Positions 53,065 to 62,704 of a DNA stretch of 64,000 bases are shown here, piece after piece (within the stretch, counting starts at the first letter, position 1; each line of letters begins with the position of its first letter). A program made the translations under genes and the position numbers. This stretch comes from Pseudomonas sp. ACN8 (lineage in GTDB: Bacteria > Pseudomonadota > Gammaproteobacteria > Pseudomonadales > Pseudomonadaceae), in assembly GCF_002303925.1 (NCBI RefSeq), contig NZ_MRCS01000030.1, forward strand, positions 1 through 64,000, given 5' to 3'. The notes beneath the pieces are model-generated. The model was given only the letters and a program-made list of their open reading frames with translations. It had not been told where the DNA came from and ran no database searches.

Positions 53065-53988
53065 ATGAAAGCGCCCCGCGTGACCCTTGATCAATGGCGA
53101 ACGCTGCAGGCCGTGGTCGATCACGGTGGTTTCGCCCAGGCCGCCGAGGCGCTGCATCGCTCGCAATCGTCCGTCAGCTACACCGTGGCCCGCATGCAGG
53201 ATCAACTCGGCGTGCCATTGCTGCGCATCGACGGACGCAAAGCCGTGCTGACCGAAGCCGGCGGGGTGCTGTTGCGTCGCTCCCGACAACTGGTAAAACA
53301 GGCCAGCCAACTCGAAGACCTGGCCCATCACATGGAACAGGGCTGGGAAGCCGAAGTGCGCCTGGTGGTCGATGCCGCTTACCCAAGCGCCCGCCTCGTC
53401 CGCGCCTTGACCGCGTTCATGCCGCAAAGCCGTGGCTGCCGGGTGCGTCTGCGTGAGGAAGTGCTGTCGGGCGTGGAGGAAGTCCTGCTCGAAGGCGTGG
53501 CCGACCTGGCCATCACCGGTTTCAGTATTCCCGGTTACCTGGGCGCGGAATTGAGCGACGTCGAATTCGTCGCGGTCGCCCACCCGGAGCATCCCCTGCA
53601 CCGCCTCAACCGCGAGCTGAGCTTCCAGGACCTGGAAAGCCAGATGCAGGTGGTGATCCGCGACTCGGGCCGCCAGCAACCACGGGATGTCGGCTGGCTC
53701 GGTGCCGAACAGCGCTGGACGGTCGGCAGCCTGGCCACCGCCGCGACCTTCGTCAGCAGCGGCCTGGGTTTTGCCTGGTTGCCCAGGCACATGATCGAAC
53801 GGGAGCTCAAGGAAGGTACGCTCAAGCTGCTACCGTTGGATCAGGGCGGTAGCCGTAACCCGAGCTTTTACCTGTATTCGAACAAGGACAAACCGCTGGG
53901 GCCGGCCACGCAGATTCTCATCGAACTGCTGCGCACGTTTGACACCGCCCCACTGGACGCACCATTCGCCGCCCCCGAACAAGCCTGA
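53065..53988 (+). CDS. LysR-family regulator ahead of a hydrolase-ppiA cluster
   Basis: AGGAG lies seven bases before the ATG. The 307-residue protein has the helix-turn-helix GFAQAAEALHRSQSSVSYTVARMQDQLG and the effector-domain pieces VRLVVDAAYPSARLVRALTAFMP, LLEGVADLAITGF and ATFVSSGLGFAWLPRHMIE. It lies only 14 bases before the alpha/beta hydrolase gene on the same strand, so the two are likely co-transcribed, which is less usual than divergence for LysR genes. Its effector is unknown. Confidence 0.87.
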   Translation: MKAPRVTLDQWRTLQAVVDHGGFAQAAEALHRSQSSVSYTVARMQDQLGVPLLRIDGRKAVLTEAGGVLLRRSRQLVKQASQLEDLAHHMEQGWEAEVRLVVDAAYPSARLVRALTAFMPQSRGCRVRLREEVLSGVEEVLLEGVADLAITGFSIPGYLGAELSDVEFVAVAHPEHPLHRLNRELSFQDLESQMQVVIRDSGRQQPRDVGWLGAEQRWTVGSLATAATFVSSGLGFAWLPRHMIERELKEGTLKLLPLDQGGSRNPSFYLYSNKDKPLGPATQILIELLRTFDTAPLDAPFAAPEQA

Positions 53989-54002
53989 CACGGAGTGTAT
54001 GC

Positions 54003-54806
54003 ATGGCCTATTTCGAACACGAAGGTTGCAACCTGCACTATGAGGAATATGGCCACGGCACGCCGCTGTTGCTGGTCCACGGTCTGGGCTCCAGCACGCT
54101 GGACTGGGAAAAACAGATCCCGACACTGGCCACCCGCTACCGGGTGATTGTCCCGGATGTGCGCGGTCACGGTCGCTCGGACAAACCCCGGGAGCGCTAC
54201 AGCATTGCCGGATTCAGCGCTGACCTGGTTGCACTGATCGAGCACCTCAATCTCGGCCCGGCACATTATGTCGGCCTGTCGATGGGTGGCATGATCGGCT
54301 TCCAGTTGGGCGTGGACCAGCCGCAACTGCTCAAGAGCCTGTGCATCGTCAACAGCGCGCCTGAGGTCAAACTGCGCAGCCGCGACGATTACTGGCAGTG
54401 GTTCAAGCGCTGGAGCCTGATGCGCGCCCTTAGCCTGGGCAACATCGGCAAGGCGCTGGGCGCCAAGTTGTTCCCGAAACCCGAGCAGGCCGACTTGCGA
54501 CAAAAAATGGCCGAGCGCTGGGCAAAAAACGACAAACATGCTTATCTCGCCAGCTTCAATGCCATTGTCGGCTGGGGGGTCCAGGAACGACTTTCGAAGG
54601 TCACCTGTCCAACCCTCATCGTCAGCGCCGACCGTGACTACACGCCGGTGGCGCTGAAGGAAAACTACGTAAAACTGTTGCCCGACGCGCGGCTGGTGGT
54701 GATCGCCGATTCACGCCACGCCACACCGCTGGACCAACCGGAACACTTCAACCAAACACTGCTGGAGTTTCTGACCGCAGTCGACACCACCACTCAGGAT
54801 CACTGA
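54003..54806 (+). CDS. Alpha/beta-fold hydrolase
   Basis: GGAG lies nine bases before the ATG. The 267-residue protein has the oxyanion stretch LLLVHGLGSSTLDWE (22-36), the nucleophile elbow GLSMGG with Ser93, an acid in SADRDYTP (Asp210 or Asp212) and His239 in DSRHATPLDQP. This is a complete catalytic triad. There is no signal peptide. Relatives include esterases and 3-oxoadipate enol-lactonase-like enzymes; the substrate is unknown. ppiA starts three bases after its stop, so translation is likely coupled. Confidence 0.88.
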   Translation: MAYFEHEGCNLHYEEYGHGTPLLLVHGLGSSTLDWEKQIPTLATRYRVIVPDVRGHGRSDKPRERYSIAGFSADLVALIEHLNLGPAHYVGLSMGGMIGFQLGVDQPQLLKSLCIVNSAPEVKLRSRDDYWQWFKRWSLMRALSLGNIGKALGAKLFPKPEQADLRQKMAERWAKNDKHAYLASFNAIVGWGVQERLSKVTCPTLIVSADRDYTPVALKENYVKLLPDARLVVIADSRHATPLDQPEHFNQTLLEFLTAVDTTTQDH

Positions 54807-54809
54807 CCC

Positions 54810-55367
54810 ATGCTGAAAAAAATCGCCCTCGCCGCAGGCTCCGTCCTGTTTGCCGCCAACCTGATGGCCGCGACGCCGGAAAAGGCACCGCATGTGCTGC
54901 TGGAAACCACCAACGGCCAGATCGAAATCGAACTGGACCCGGTCAAGGCCCCGATCAGTACCAGGAACTTTCTTGAGTACGTCGACAAAGGCTTCTACAA
55001 CAACACGATTTTCCACCGGGTGATCCCGGGCTTCATGGTCCAGGGCGGCGGATTCACTCAACAGATGCAGCAAAAAGACACCAACGCTCCGATCAAGAAC
55101 GAATCGAAGAACGGCCTGCATAACGTACGCGGGACCTTGTCCATGGCCCGTACCTCGGTGCCTGACTCGGCCACCAGCCAGTTCTTCATCAACGTCAAGG
55201 ACAACGACTTCCTTGACCAGGGCGACGGCTACGCGGTGTTCGGCAAAGTGGTCAAAGGCATGGACGTGGTGGACATCATCGTCAACTCGCCAACCACCGT
55301 CCGTGGCGGCATGAAAGACGTGCCGGCCGACCCGGTGTTCATCAAGTCGGCCAAGCGCATCGACTGA
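54810..55367 (+). CDS. ppiA: Periplasmic peptidyl-prolyl isomerase, cyclophilin type
   Basis: The 185-residue protein has a signal peptide (MLKKIALAAGSVLFAANLMA) and a cyclophilin domain: HVLLETTNGQIEIELDPVKAP, FYNNTIFHRVIPGFMVQGGG (catalytic Arg in FHRV), LSMARTSVPDSATSQFFINV and GYAVFGKVVKGMDVVD. It speeds proline isomerisation in periplasmic protein folding. The ATG follows the hydrolase stop after three bases; the AGGA used as its ribosome site is inside the hydrolase gene. A 12-pair hairpin with one bulge (55392-55420) follows the stop but lacks a T-run. Confidence 0.92.
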   Translation: MLKKIALAAGSVLFAANLMAATPEKAPHVLLETTNGQIEIELDPVKAPISTRNFLEYVDKGFYNNTIFHRVIPGFMVQGGGFTQQMQQKDTNAPIKNESKNGLHNVRGTLSMARTSVPDSATSQFFINVKDNDFLDQGDGYAVFGKVVKGMDVVDIIVNSPTTVRGGMKDVPADPVFIKSAKRID

Positions 55368-55431
55368 GACTAAGCTGGACAAGGATGTCCGAGCCGTTGC
55401 CGGTGATTGCCGGCAACGCTCAAAACGTTAA

Positions 55432-55461
55432 AAGGAGAGCCCGTACGCGGGCGAACAACCC

Positions 55462-55464
<3 letters not shown>
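55432..55464 (+). promoter_or_regulatory. Shine-Dalgarno separated from ATG by a small hairpin
   Basis: AAGGAG (55432-55437) is 24 bases from the ATG at 55462, too far to work directly. Between them GCCCG (55439-55443) and CGGGC (55448-55452) form a perfect five-pair hairpin with a TACG loop. If folded, the effective distance is about ten bases. No other purine-rich site or alternative start codon lies in between. Confidence 0.6.
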
Positions 55465-57294
<1,830 letters not shown>

Positions 57295-57317
57295 TCCCCT
57301 GAACAACACACTTCCCC

Positions 57318-57410
57318 TGTAGGAGCGAGCCTGCTCGCGATAGCGGTGCGTCAGACAACATCATTGTTGAATGATATTCCGTCATCGCGAGCAGGCTCGC
57401 TCCCACAGGG
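57318..57410. repeat. REP pair (REPIN)
   Basis: Facing copies at 57318-57341 and 57382-57410 lie between the ABC gene and its terminator. Confidence 0.9.
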
Positions 57411-57438
57411 GTCCAGTGAAGCCGATCGATCACAGAAG

Positions 57439-57477
57439 ACCGCCAGCCCAGCCAACAACAGGGCCTGGCGGTTTTTT
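57439..57477 (+). terminator. Intrinsic terminator of the ABC gene
   Basis: ACCGCCAG (57439-57446) pairs with CTGGCGGT (57465-57472), followed by six T. It lies after the REP pair, so the REPs are part of the transcript. Confidence 0.85.
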
Positions 57478-57593
57478 ATGCCTGCTGGAATTCTGAAAAA
57501 ACCGTGCTGTACTCACTCCAACGTTCTGGAGATGGTTCTGCAGTCCATCGGCTGGATGCTTAAGGCAGCATAATCTCGAAAGGGCTCACTCTC

Positions 57594-58292
57594 ATGTCTC
57601 TGTTAAAACGTTCGGCTACAGAGTTGGTAGGTACGTTCTGGCTGGTGTTGGGTGGTTGCGGCAGTGCGGTGTTGGCGGCGGCTTTCCCGGAGGTGGGGAT
57701 CGGCCTGCTCGGGGTGTCCTTCGCGTTTGGCTTGACCGTGTTGACCATGGCTTTCGCCATCGGCCATATTTCCGGCTGTCATCTCAACCCCGCGGTATCC
57801 CTCGGCCTGGTGGTGGGTGGGCGGTTTCCGGCCAAGGAATTGCCGGCCTACATCGTTGCTCAGGTCATTGGTGGTGTGATTGCAGCCGCCCTGTTGTACT
57901 TCATTGCCAGTGGCAAACCCGGTTTCGAACTGGCGGGAGGTCTTGCATCTAACGGCTATGGCGAACACTCGCCCGGCGGTTATTCGATGACGTCAGGGTT
58001 TGTCACTGAACTGGTGATGACCGCGATGTTCATCCTGATCATCCTCGGCGCCACCGACAAGCGAGCACCGGCTGGCCTGGCACCCATTGCCATCGGCCTG
58101 GGGCTGACGCTGATCCACCTGATCTCGATCCCGGTCACCAACACCTCGGTCAACCCGGCGCGCAGCACCGGCCCGGCGCTGATCGTCGGCGGCTGGGCGA
58201 TTCAACAACTGTGGATGTTCTGGGTCGCACCGCTACTCGGTGCAGTGGTCGGCGGCGTGCTGTATCGCTGGCTGGGCAAGGAAGAAAGCTGA
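57594..58292 (+). CDS. aqpZ: Aquaporin Z
   Basis: The 232-residue, six-span protein carries both aquaporin half-helix motifs, HLNPAVS (63-69) and SVNPARS (about 181), and the AqpZ start SATELVGTFWLVLGGCGSAVLAA. The selectivity Arg is in NPAR and the paired His in LIHLISIPVTN, as in water-selective members rather than glycerol facilitators. It lets water cross the inner membrane. It stands alone with its own promoter region of about 115 bases after the upstream terminator; no regulator is adjacent. Confidence 0.95.
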   Translation: MSLLKRSATELVGTFWLVLGGCGSAVLAAAFPEVGIGLLGVSFAFGLTVLTMAFAIGHISGCHLNPAVSLGLVVGGRFPAKELPAYIVAQVIGGVIAAALLYFIASGKPGFELAGGLASNGYGEHSPGGYSMTSGFVTELVMTAMFILIILGATDKRAPAGLAPIAIGLGLTLIHLISIPVTNTSVNPARSTGPALIVGGWAIQQLWMFWVAPLLGAVVGGVLYRWLGKEES

Positions 58293-58303
58293 AACGCTGA
58301 TGA

Positions 58304-59428
58304 TCAGCCTTGTCGATAAGGCAAGGCTGACTTCGCCTCCTCTGCATAAGCCAGCACCCCCAACCGCTCCTGCTCCAGGAAGTCTTTCACCGCAGCTTTC
58401 AATCCCGGATGCCGCAAGTAGTGCCAGGAATGGGTAATGACTGGCTCGAATCCACGAATCAGTTTGTGTTCACCCTGTGCCCCGGCATCAAAACGCTGGA
58501 AACCGTTGGCAATGGCATAGTCCATGCCCTGGTAGAAGCAGGTCTCGAAATGCAGGCGATCGAACTCCGCCAGGCATCCCCAGTAGCGGCCATAAAAGCT
58601 GTCGCCCCCCACCAGACTGAACGCCATCGCCACCGGCCGTGAACCTTGCCTGGCCAGCACCACGCGAATCGACTCCGGCATGCGCTCGGCCAGCAGGCTG
58701 AAAAACTCCCGCGTCAGATACGGCGCCTGCCGGCGCACCGCGTAGGTATTGGCGTAACAGGCATAGACGAAATCCCATTGCGTCTCGCTCAGTTCCCGAC
58801 CTTCGAACCACTCGAAATCGAAGCCCTGCCCGGCCACCTGCTCGCGCTCCTTGCGCATCTGTTTGCGCTTGCGCGAACTGAGTACATCGAGGAAATCCTG
58901 GAAATCCCGGTAGCCGCGATTCTGCCAGTGGTATTGACAGCCAACGCGCTGCAGCCAGCCGGGCTGCTCGCTCAATGCCGCGTCAGTGAACGGATCAGTG
59001 AAATTGATGTGGGCGCTGGAGAGCCCTTCAAGTTCAAGGTAGCCCGGCAGGCTTTTCAATAACTCGAAACCCTCTTCGACCGTGGCCGCCAACAGCCGCG
59101 GCCCGCTGACCGGACTGAACGGCACCGCGCTCAACAGTTTGGGGTAGTAGTCGATGCCGGCACGCTCACAGGCATCGGCCCAGGGGTGATCGAACACGTA
59201 CTCGCCGTAGGAATGCCACTTGCGATAACCGGGTAGCGCGGCGATCAGTCGATCGCCTTCGATGTGCAATAAATGCTCGGGCTGCCAGCCGGTATGGGGG
59301 CCGACGCTGCCGCTGTCTTCCAGCGCGCTCAAAAAGGCGTGACGCAGAAAAGGCTGAGTCTGGGGCACCAGTGCGTCCCAGGTCTGCGGGGCGATTTCTG
59401 ACAGTTTTTGCAGGCGTTGCAACGGCAT
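58304..59428 (-). CDS. FemAB-like N-acyltransferase (PF04339-type)
   Basis: The ATG at 59428 (MPLQRLQKLSEIAPQTWDAL) is preferred, with GAGG six bases upstream; an ATG two codons and a GTG four codons earlier are possible. The 374-residue protein has the signature parts of the peptidoglycan-biosynthesis/recognition group: FLRHAFLSALEDSGSVGPHTGWQP, KSHSYGEYVFD-like KWHSYGEYVFDHPWADA, RKRKQMRKEREQV and YYGRYWG-like SFYGRYWGCLAEFDRLHFETC. The fold is a GNAT/Fem double domain. Substrate and role are unknown. It converges on aqpZ with 11 bases between the stops. Confidence 0.85.
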   Translation of the reverse strand: MPLQRLQKLSEIAPQTWDALVPQTQPFLRHAFLSALEDSGSVGPHTGWQPEHLLHIEGDRLIAALPGYRKWHSYGEYVFDHPWADACERAGIDYYPKLLSAVPFSPVSGPRLLAATVEEGFELLKSLPGYLELEGLSSAHINFTDPFTDAALSEQPGWLQRVGCQYHWQNRGYRDFQDFLDVLSSRKRKQMRKEREQVAGQGFDFEWFEGRELSETQWDFVYACYANTYAVRRQAPYLTREFFSLLAERMPESIRVVLARQGSRPVAMAFSLVGGDSFYGRYWGCLAEFDRLHFETCFYQGMDYAIANGFQRFDAGAQGEHKLIRGFEPVITHSWHYLRHPGLKAAVKDFLEQERLGVLAYAEEAKSALPYRQG

Positions 59429-59708
59429 CACCATCCTCACTCTTCATGGCGTGAAAGCCCAGCGAGTATCGCCTATCGCTCTGCAATGCACACGGGCAAA
59501 ACGACGACAGTGCTCTAACTCAATAGTTCACGACGACTTTGTATCGTCATCGACATGACATCACATTGCCACCGCCCTGTAATAAACCATCGCGATACTG
59601 GCGCCTGTTTTTAGAGCGCCGGGTTATACCCGGCCACTGTTTTCCGCCCCTTACGGTCGGTTGTGACCCGGATGGCTCTGTCATCCCCTCTCATCTTCGG
59701 AGATTGAT

Positions 59709-61040
59709 ATGCGTCTTGCTTCCACGAAAACTGCGGCGGCCTTGTGCGGTGGCCTGTTGGTGGCCATGAGTGTTCCGGCCAGTGCCGCAGTCGACGCCAA
59801 ACTGCTCGACATGCTCAAGGCTAACGGCTCGATCACCAATGCGCAGTACAGCGAACTGCAAGCCGAGCTGGCCAGGGATCAGAAAGACCAGCAGATCGCC
59901 CGTCAGGCTCAGCAAGAGACCAACGAGCAAATTGCAGCCACCGCGAAGAAAACCGATGCACTGAGCACTTTCGACCAGAAGCTGGCATGGGCCGCCAAGA
60001 CCCAGTTCAAGGGTGACGTGCGCTTCCGCGAAGAAACCGTGCACAACGATGGCGTGCCGAACAACAAGGACCAGGACCGTCAGCGCATTCGTGCCCGCCT
60101 GGGTGCCTACAGCGAAATCAACCCGCAGGTCGACACCGGTATCCGTATCGCCACCGGCAGCAATGACGACGCTCGCTCGACCAACCAGGACCTGAACAAC
60201 TACTTCGACAAGAAGCAGATCTGGCTGGACCAGGGTTACATCGACTACCACCCGGACGCGATCAAGAACCTGCACCTGGTTGGCGGCAAGATGCCGCAAC
60301 AATGGGTGAGCATGGGCGACATCATCTGGGATAGCGACATCAACCCGGAAGGTCTGGCCGTCACCTACAAGTACCCGCTGAGCGGCAGCACCGAGCTGTT
60401 CGGTAGCGCCGGTCACTACACCCTCAAGGACAACGTCGACGGCGAAGGCGTGCAGTTCAAGCACGACCTGCGTCTGTACGCCGGCCAGTTGGGTGCGCGC
60501 TTCGCCATCACCGACAGCATGAAAATGACCTTGGGCGGCAGTCTCTACGCCTACGACAACGACGACAGCAGCGCTTGCCCTACCTCGGGTACCGTTACTG
60601 CGCCATGCGCACTGGCCGTCAACGGCAACAGCCCGGGCGAGCAGTTCAATCTGTACGAAGGTTTTGGTCAGCTGGACTTCAGTAACCTGCCGGTTCCGCT
60701 GTCGATCTACGGTCAGTACGTCAACAACACCGATGCCAGCAACGACCAGGACACTGGCTGGCTGGCCGGTGTGAAGTCCAAGCTCTATGGCTTCAACGTG
60801 GACTACAACTACCGCGACGTGCAGCGTAACGCTGTGGTGGGTGCCTTCACCGACTCCGACTTCGCCAACGGCTTCACCGGTTCGCGCGGCAGCAAGCTGA
60901 AAGTGAGCTACGACCTGGACAAGAACTTTGCCCTGGGCGCGACCTACTACATGGCGACCTCGGACCAGACCAACGCCAACATCAAGAAAACCGATTCGGA
61001 CATCAACACCCTGCAACTGGATGCCGAAGCCAAGTTCTGA
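59709..61040 (+). CDS. Outer-membrane porin, Porin_5 type
   Basis: GGAG lies six to seven bases before the ATG. The 443-residue protein has a signal peptide (MRLASTKTAAALCGGLLVAM, cleaved after ASA), a coiled-coil stretch at about 28-75 (LLDMLKANGSITNAQYSELQAELARDQ) and then a beta-barrel. The barrel has QFKGDVRFREETVHND, RQRIRARLGAYSEINPQVDTGIRIATG and a C-terminal LQLDAEAKF with the usual terminal Phe. The coiled coil probably trimerises and touches the cell wall. It should be an abundant general or anion-type porin; the substrate is unknown. A strong terminator follows. Confidence 0.88.
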   Translation: MRLASTKTAAALCGGLLVAMSVPASAAVDAKLLDMLKANGSITNAQYSELQAELARDQKDQQIARQAQQETNEQIAATAKKTDALSTFDQKLAWAAKTQFKGDVRFREETVHNDGVPNNKDQDRQRIRARLGAYSEINPQVDTGIRIATGSNDDARSTNQDLNNYFDKKQIWLDQGYIDYHPDAIKNLHLVGGKMPQQWVSMGDIIWDSDINPEGLAVTYKYPLSGSTELFGSAGHYTLKDNVDGEGVQFKHDLRLYAGQLGARFAITDSMKMTLGGSLYAYDNDDSSACPTSGTVTAPCALAVNGNSPGEQFNLYEGFGQLDFSNLPVPLSIYGQYVNNTDASNDQDTGWLAGVKSKLYGFNVDYNYRDVQRNAVVGAFTDSDFANGFTGSRGSKLKVSYDLDKNFALGATYYMATSDQTNANIKKTDSDINTLQLDAEAKF

Positions 61041-61085
61041 TTCTCCCCGCTATACGACTCGGGCAGGGAAGCCCGGCCCCTTTTA

Positions 61086-61151
61086 CAGCCTGGCGTTGGT
61101 GTGTCGGTCCCCATCATCCTCCGACACATCAACGCCGGGCTGTTTGTTTTT
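61086..61151 (+). terminator. Strong intrinsic terminator of the porin gene
   Basis: Arms at about 61086-61107 (CAGCCTGGCGTTGGTGTGTC) and 61121-61142 (GACACATCAACGCCGGGCTG) pair over some 20 positions with few mismatches, followed by TTTGTTTTT. Confidence 0.85.
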
Positions 61152-61164
61152 GCCAGCCCGCCAT

Positions 61165-61265
61165 TGTAGGAGCGAGCTTGCTCGCGATAAACCTGAGCGC
61201 GCTGCGGGGCGCCAGGTTTACCGCGTTATCGTTGACGACCATCGCGAGCAAGCTCGCTCCTACAG
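61165..61265. repeat. REP pair overlapping the KAS III stop codon
   Basis: TGTAGGAGCGAGCTTGCTCG (61165-61184) faces CGAGCAAGCTCGCTCCTACA (61245-61264). The TAG of the minus-strand KAS III gene (61262-61260) is the TAG inside the right REP. The copy is closely related to the pair at 62595-62699 on the other side of the gene. Confidence 0.9.
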
Positions 61266-62381
61266 TTTGCGCAGCAACACACTACCAATCGAATAACCGG
61301 CACCGAACGAACTGAGCACGGCCAGCGAACCGGCGGCCAGATCGTCCTGGTTCTTGTGGAACGCAATCACGGAACCGGCGGAACTGGTATTGGCGTAGGT
61401 GTCGAGAATCACCGGCGCCTCTTGTTCGGTGGCGTCGCGACCGAGCAGTTTCTTCACGATCAAGTGGTTCATGCTGAGGTTGGCCTGGTGCAGCCAGAAG
61501 CGCTTCACGTCGCTGACGTTGAGCTGGTTCTCTTGCAGATGCGTTGCGACCAGCTCGGCCACCATCGGGCAAACGTCACGGAACACCTTGCGGCCTTCCT
61601 GCACGAACAGTTTGTCCCTGGCACCGATGCCCTCTTCCGCCGCGCGGTTGAGGAAGCCGAAGTTATTGCGGATGTTGTTGGAGAACTTGGTCAGCAGCTT
61701 GGTGCTGACGATGTCGAACTGGTACCTGGACGTCGCCAGGTCGGCACGCTCGATGATCACCGCAGTGGCGGCATCGCCGAAGATGAAGTGACTGTCGCGG
61801 TCACGGAAGTTCAGGTGGCCGGTGCAGACTTCCGGGTTGACCATCAGGACCGCCCGGGCCTGGCCCAGTTGCACGCTGTTGGCAGCAGTCTGGATGCCGA
61901 AGGTCGCCGAAGAACAAGCCACGTTCATGTCGAAACCGAAACCCTGGATGCCCAGCGCTTCCTGGACTTCGATGGCAATGGCCGGGTAGGCACGCTGCAG
62001 GTTGGAACAGGCGACGATCACGCCGTCGATGTCGGCTGCGGTCTTGCCGGCGCGCTGCAAGGCTTGTTCGGCGGCGCCGATGGCCATCTGGCAAAGCACC
62101 GACCACTCGTCGTTGGAACGCTCCGGCAGGCGCGGGGCCATGCGTTGCGGGTCGAGGATGCCTTCCTTGTCCATGACAAAGCGGCTCTTGATGCCGGAAG
62201 CTTTCTCGATGAAGGCTGCGCTGGATTCGGTCAATGCTTCGACTTCACCGCGCGCAATGGCGTCAGCGTTGTCGGCGTTGAATTGCGCCACATAAGTATT
62301 GAAAGACTGCACCAGCTCTTCGTTGGAAATGCTGTTGGCCGGGGTGTACAGGCCGGTGCCGCTGATGACGACGTTATGCAT
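61260..62381 (-). CDS. Beta-ketoacyl-ACP synthase III family enzyme
   Basis: The ATG at 62381 (MHNVVISGTGLYTPANSISN) is the start; 18 more open codons upstream have no ribosome site. The 373-residue protein has the KAS III triad: Cys156 in NVACSSATFG, His298 in FWLHQANLSMNH and Asn331 in TYANTSSAGS. Length and the insertion near residues 30-60 (FNADNADAIARGEVEALTE) set it apart from FabH and match the P. aeruginosa PA3286-type enzyme, which feeds a medium-chain acyl-CoA from beta-oxidation into fatty acid synthesis. That assignment is from memory of the family. It is flanked by two similar REP pairs and probably forms its own transcript. Confidence 0.85.
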   Translation of the reverse strand: MHNVVISGTGLYTPANSISNEELVQSFNTYVAQFNADNADAIARGEVEALTESSAAFIEKASGIKSRFVMDKEGILDPQRMAPRLPERSNDEWSVLCQMAIGAAEQALQRAGKTAADIDGVIVACSNLQRAYPAIAIEVQEALGIQGFGFDMNVACSSATFGIQTAANSVQLGQARAVLMVNPEVCTGHLNFRDRDSHFIFGDAATAVIIERADLATSRYQFDIVSTKLLTKFSNNIRNNFGFLNRAAEEGIGARDKLFVQEGRKVFRDVCPMVAELVATHLQENQLNVSDVKRFWLHQANLSMNHLIVKKLLGRDATEQEAPVILDTYANTSSAGSVIAFHKNQDDLAAGSLAVLSSFGAGYSIGSVLLRKL

Positions 62382-62594
62382 GGTCGTGTCTCTAATCTGT
62401 TCAGGCAGAAAGCATTGGCACCGTCGTACCAACACATAAAGGGTCTATTCCCATCCGGGGGACGCAAACCTGGCATCGCTTTATTCCTGCTCGCAACCTG
62501 GTCGAAGGCTCTAGGTCGCGAAACTGGCGTTTATGGTCGCGAAGTTTGCCATAAAGCTTGGGTTTTGGCGCCTTTTGCGAGAGCAACGCAATAC

Positions 62595-62699
62595 TTGTAG
62601 GAGCGAGCTTGCTCGCGATGAACCAGAGAACGCCGTGGGGTGTCAGGTTCCCAGCGTTATCGTTGACGACCATCGCGAGCAAGCTCGCTCCTACAGGGA
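62595..62699. repeat. REP pair (REPIN)
   Basis: TGTAGGAGCGAGCTTGCTCG faces CGAGCAAGCTCGCTCCTACA in the gap between the KAS III gene and hrpA. The right half, including the spacer GTTATCGTTGACGACCATCG, is identical to that of the pair at 61165-61265. The remaining part of the 323-base gap is the KAS III leader, without other features. Confidence 0.9.
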
Positions 62700-62704
62700 T
62701 TGTG

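Noticed and set aside
59681..59708. CTGTCAT-like half sites before the porin gene as a PHO box
   Set aside because: The second half does not match well, the spacing is wrong, and the site overlaps the ribosome-binding region.
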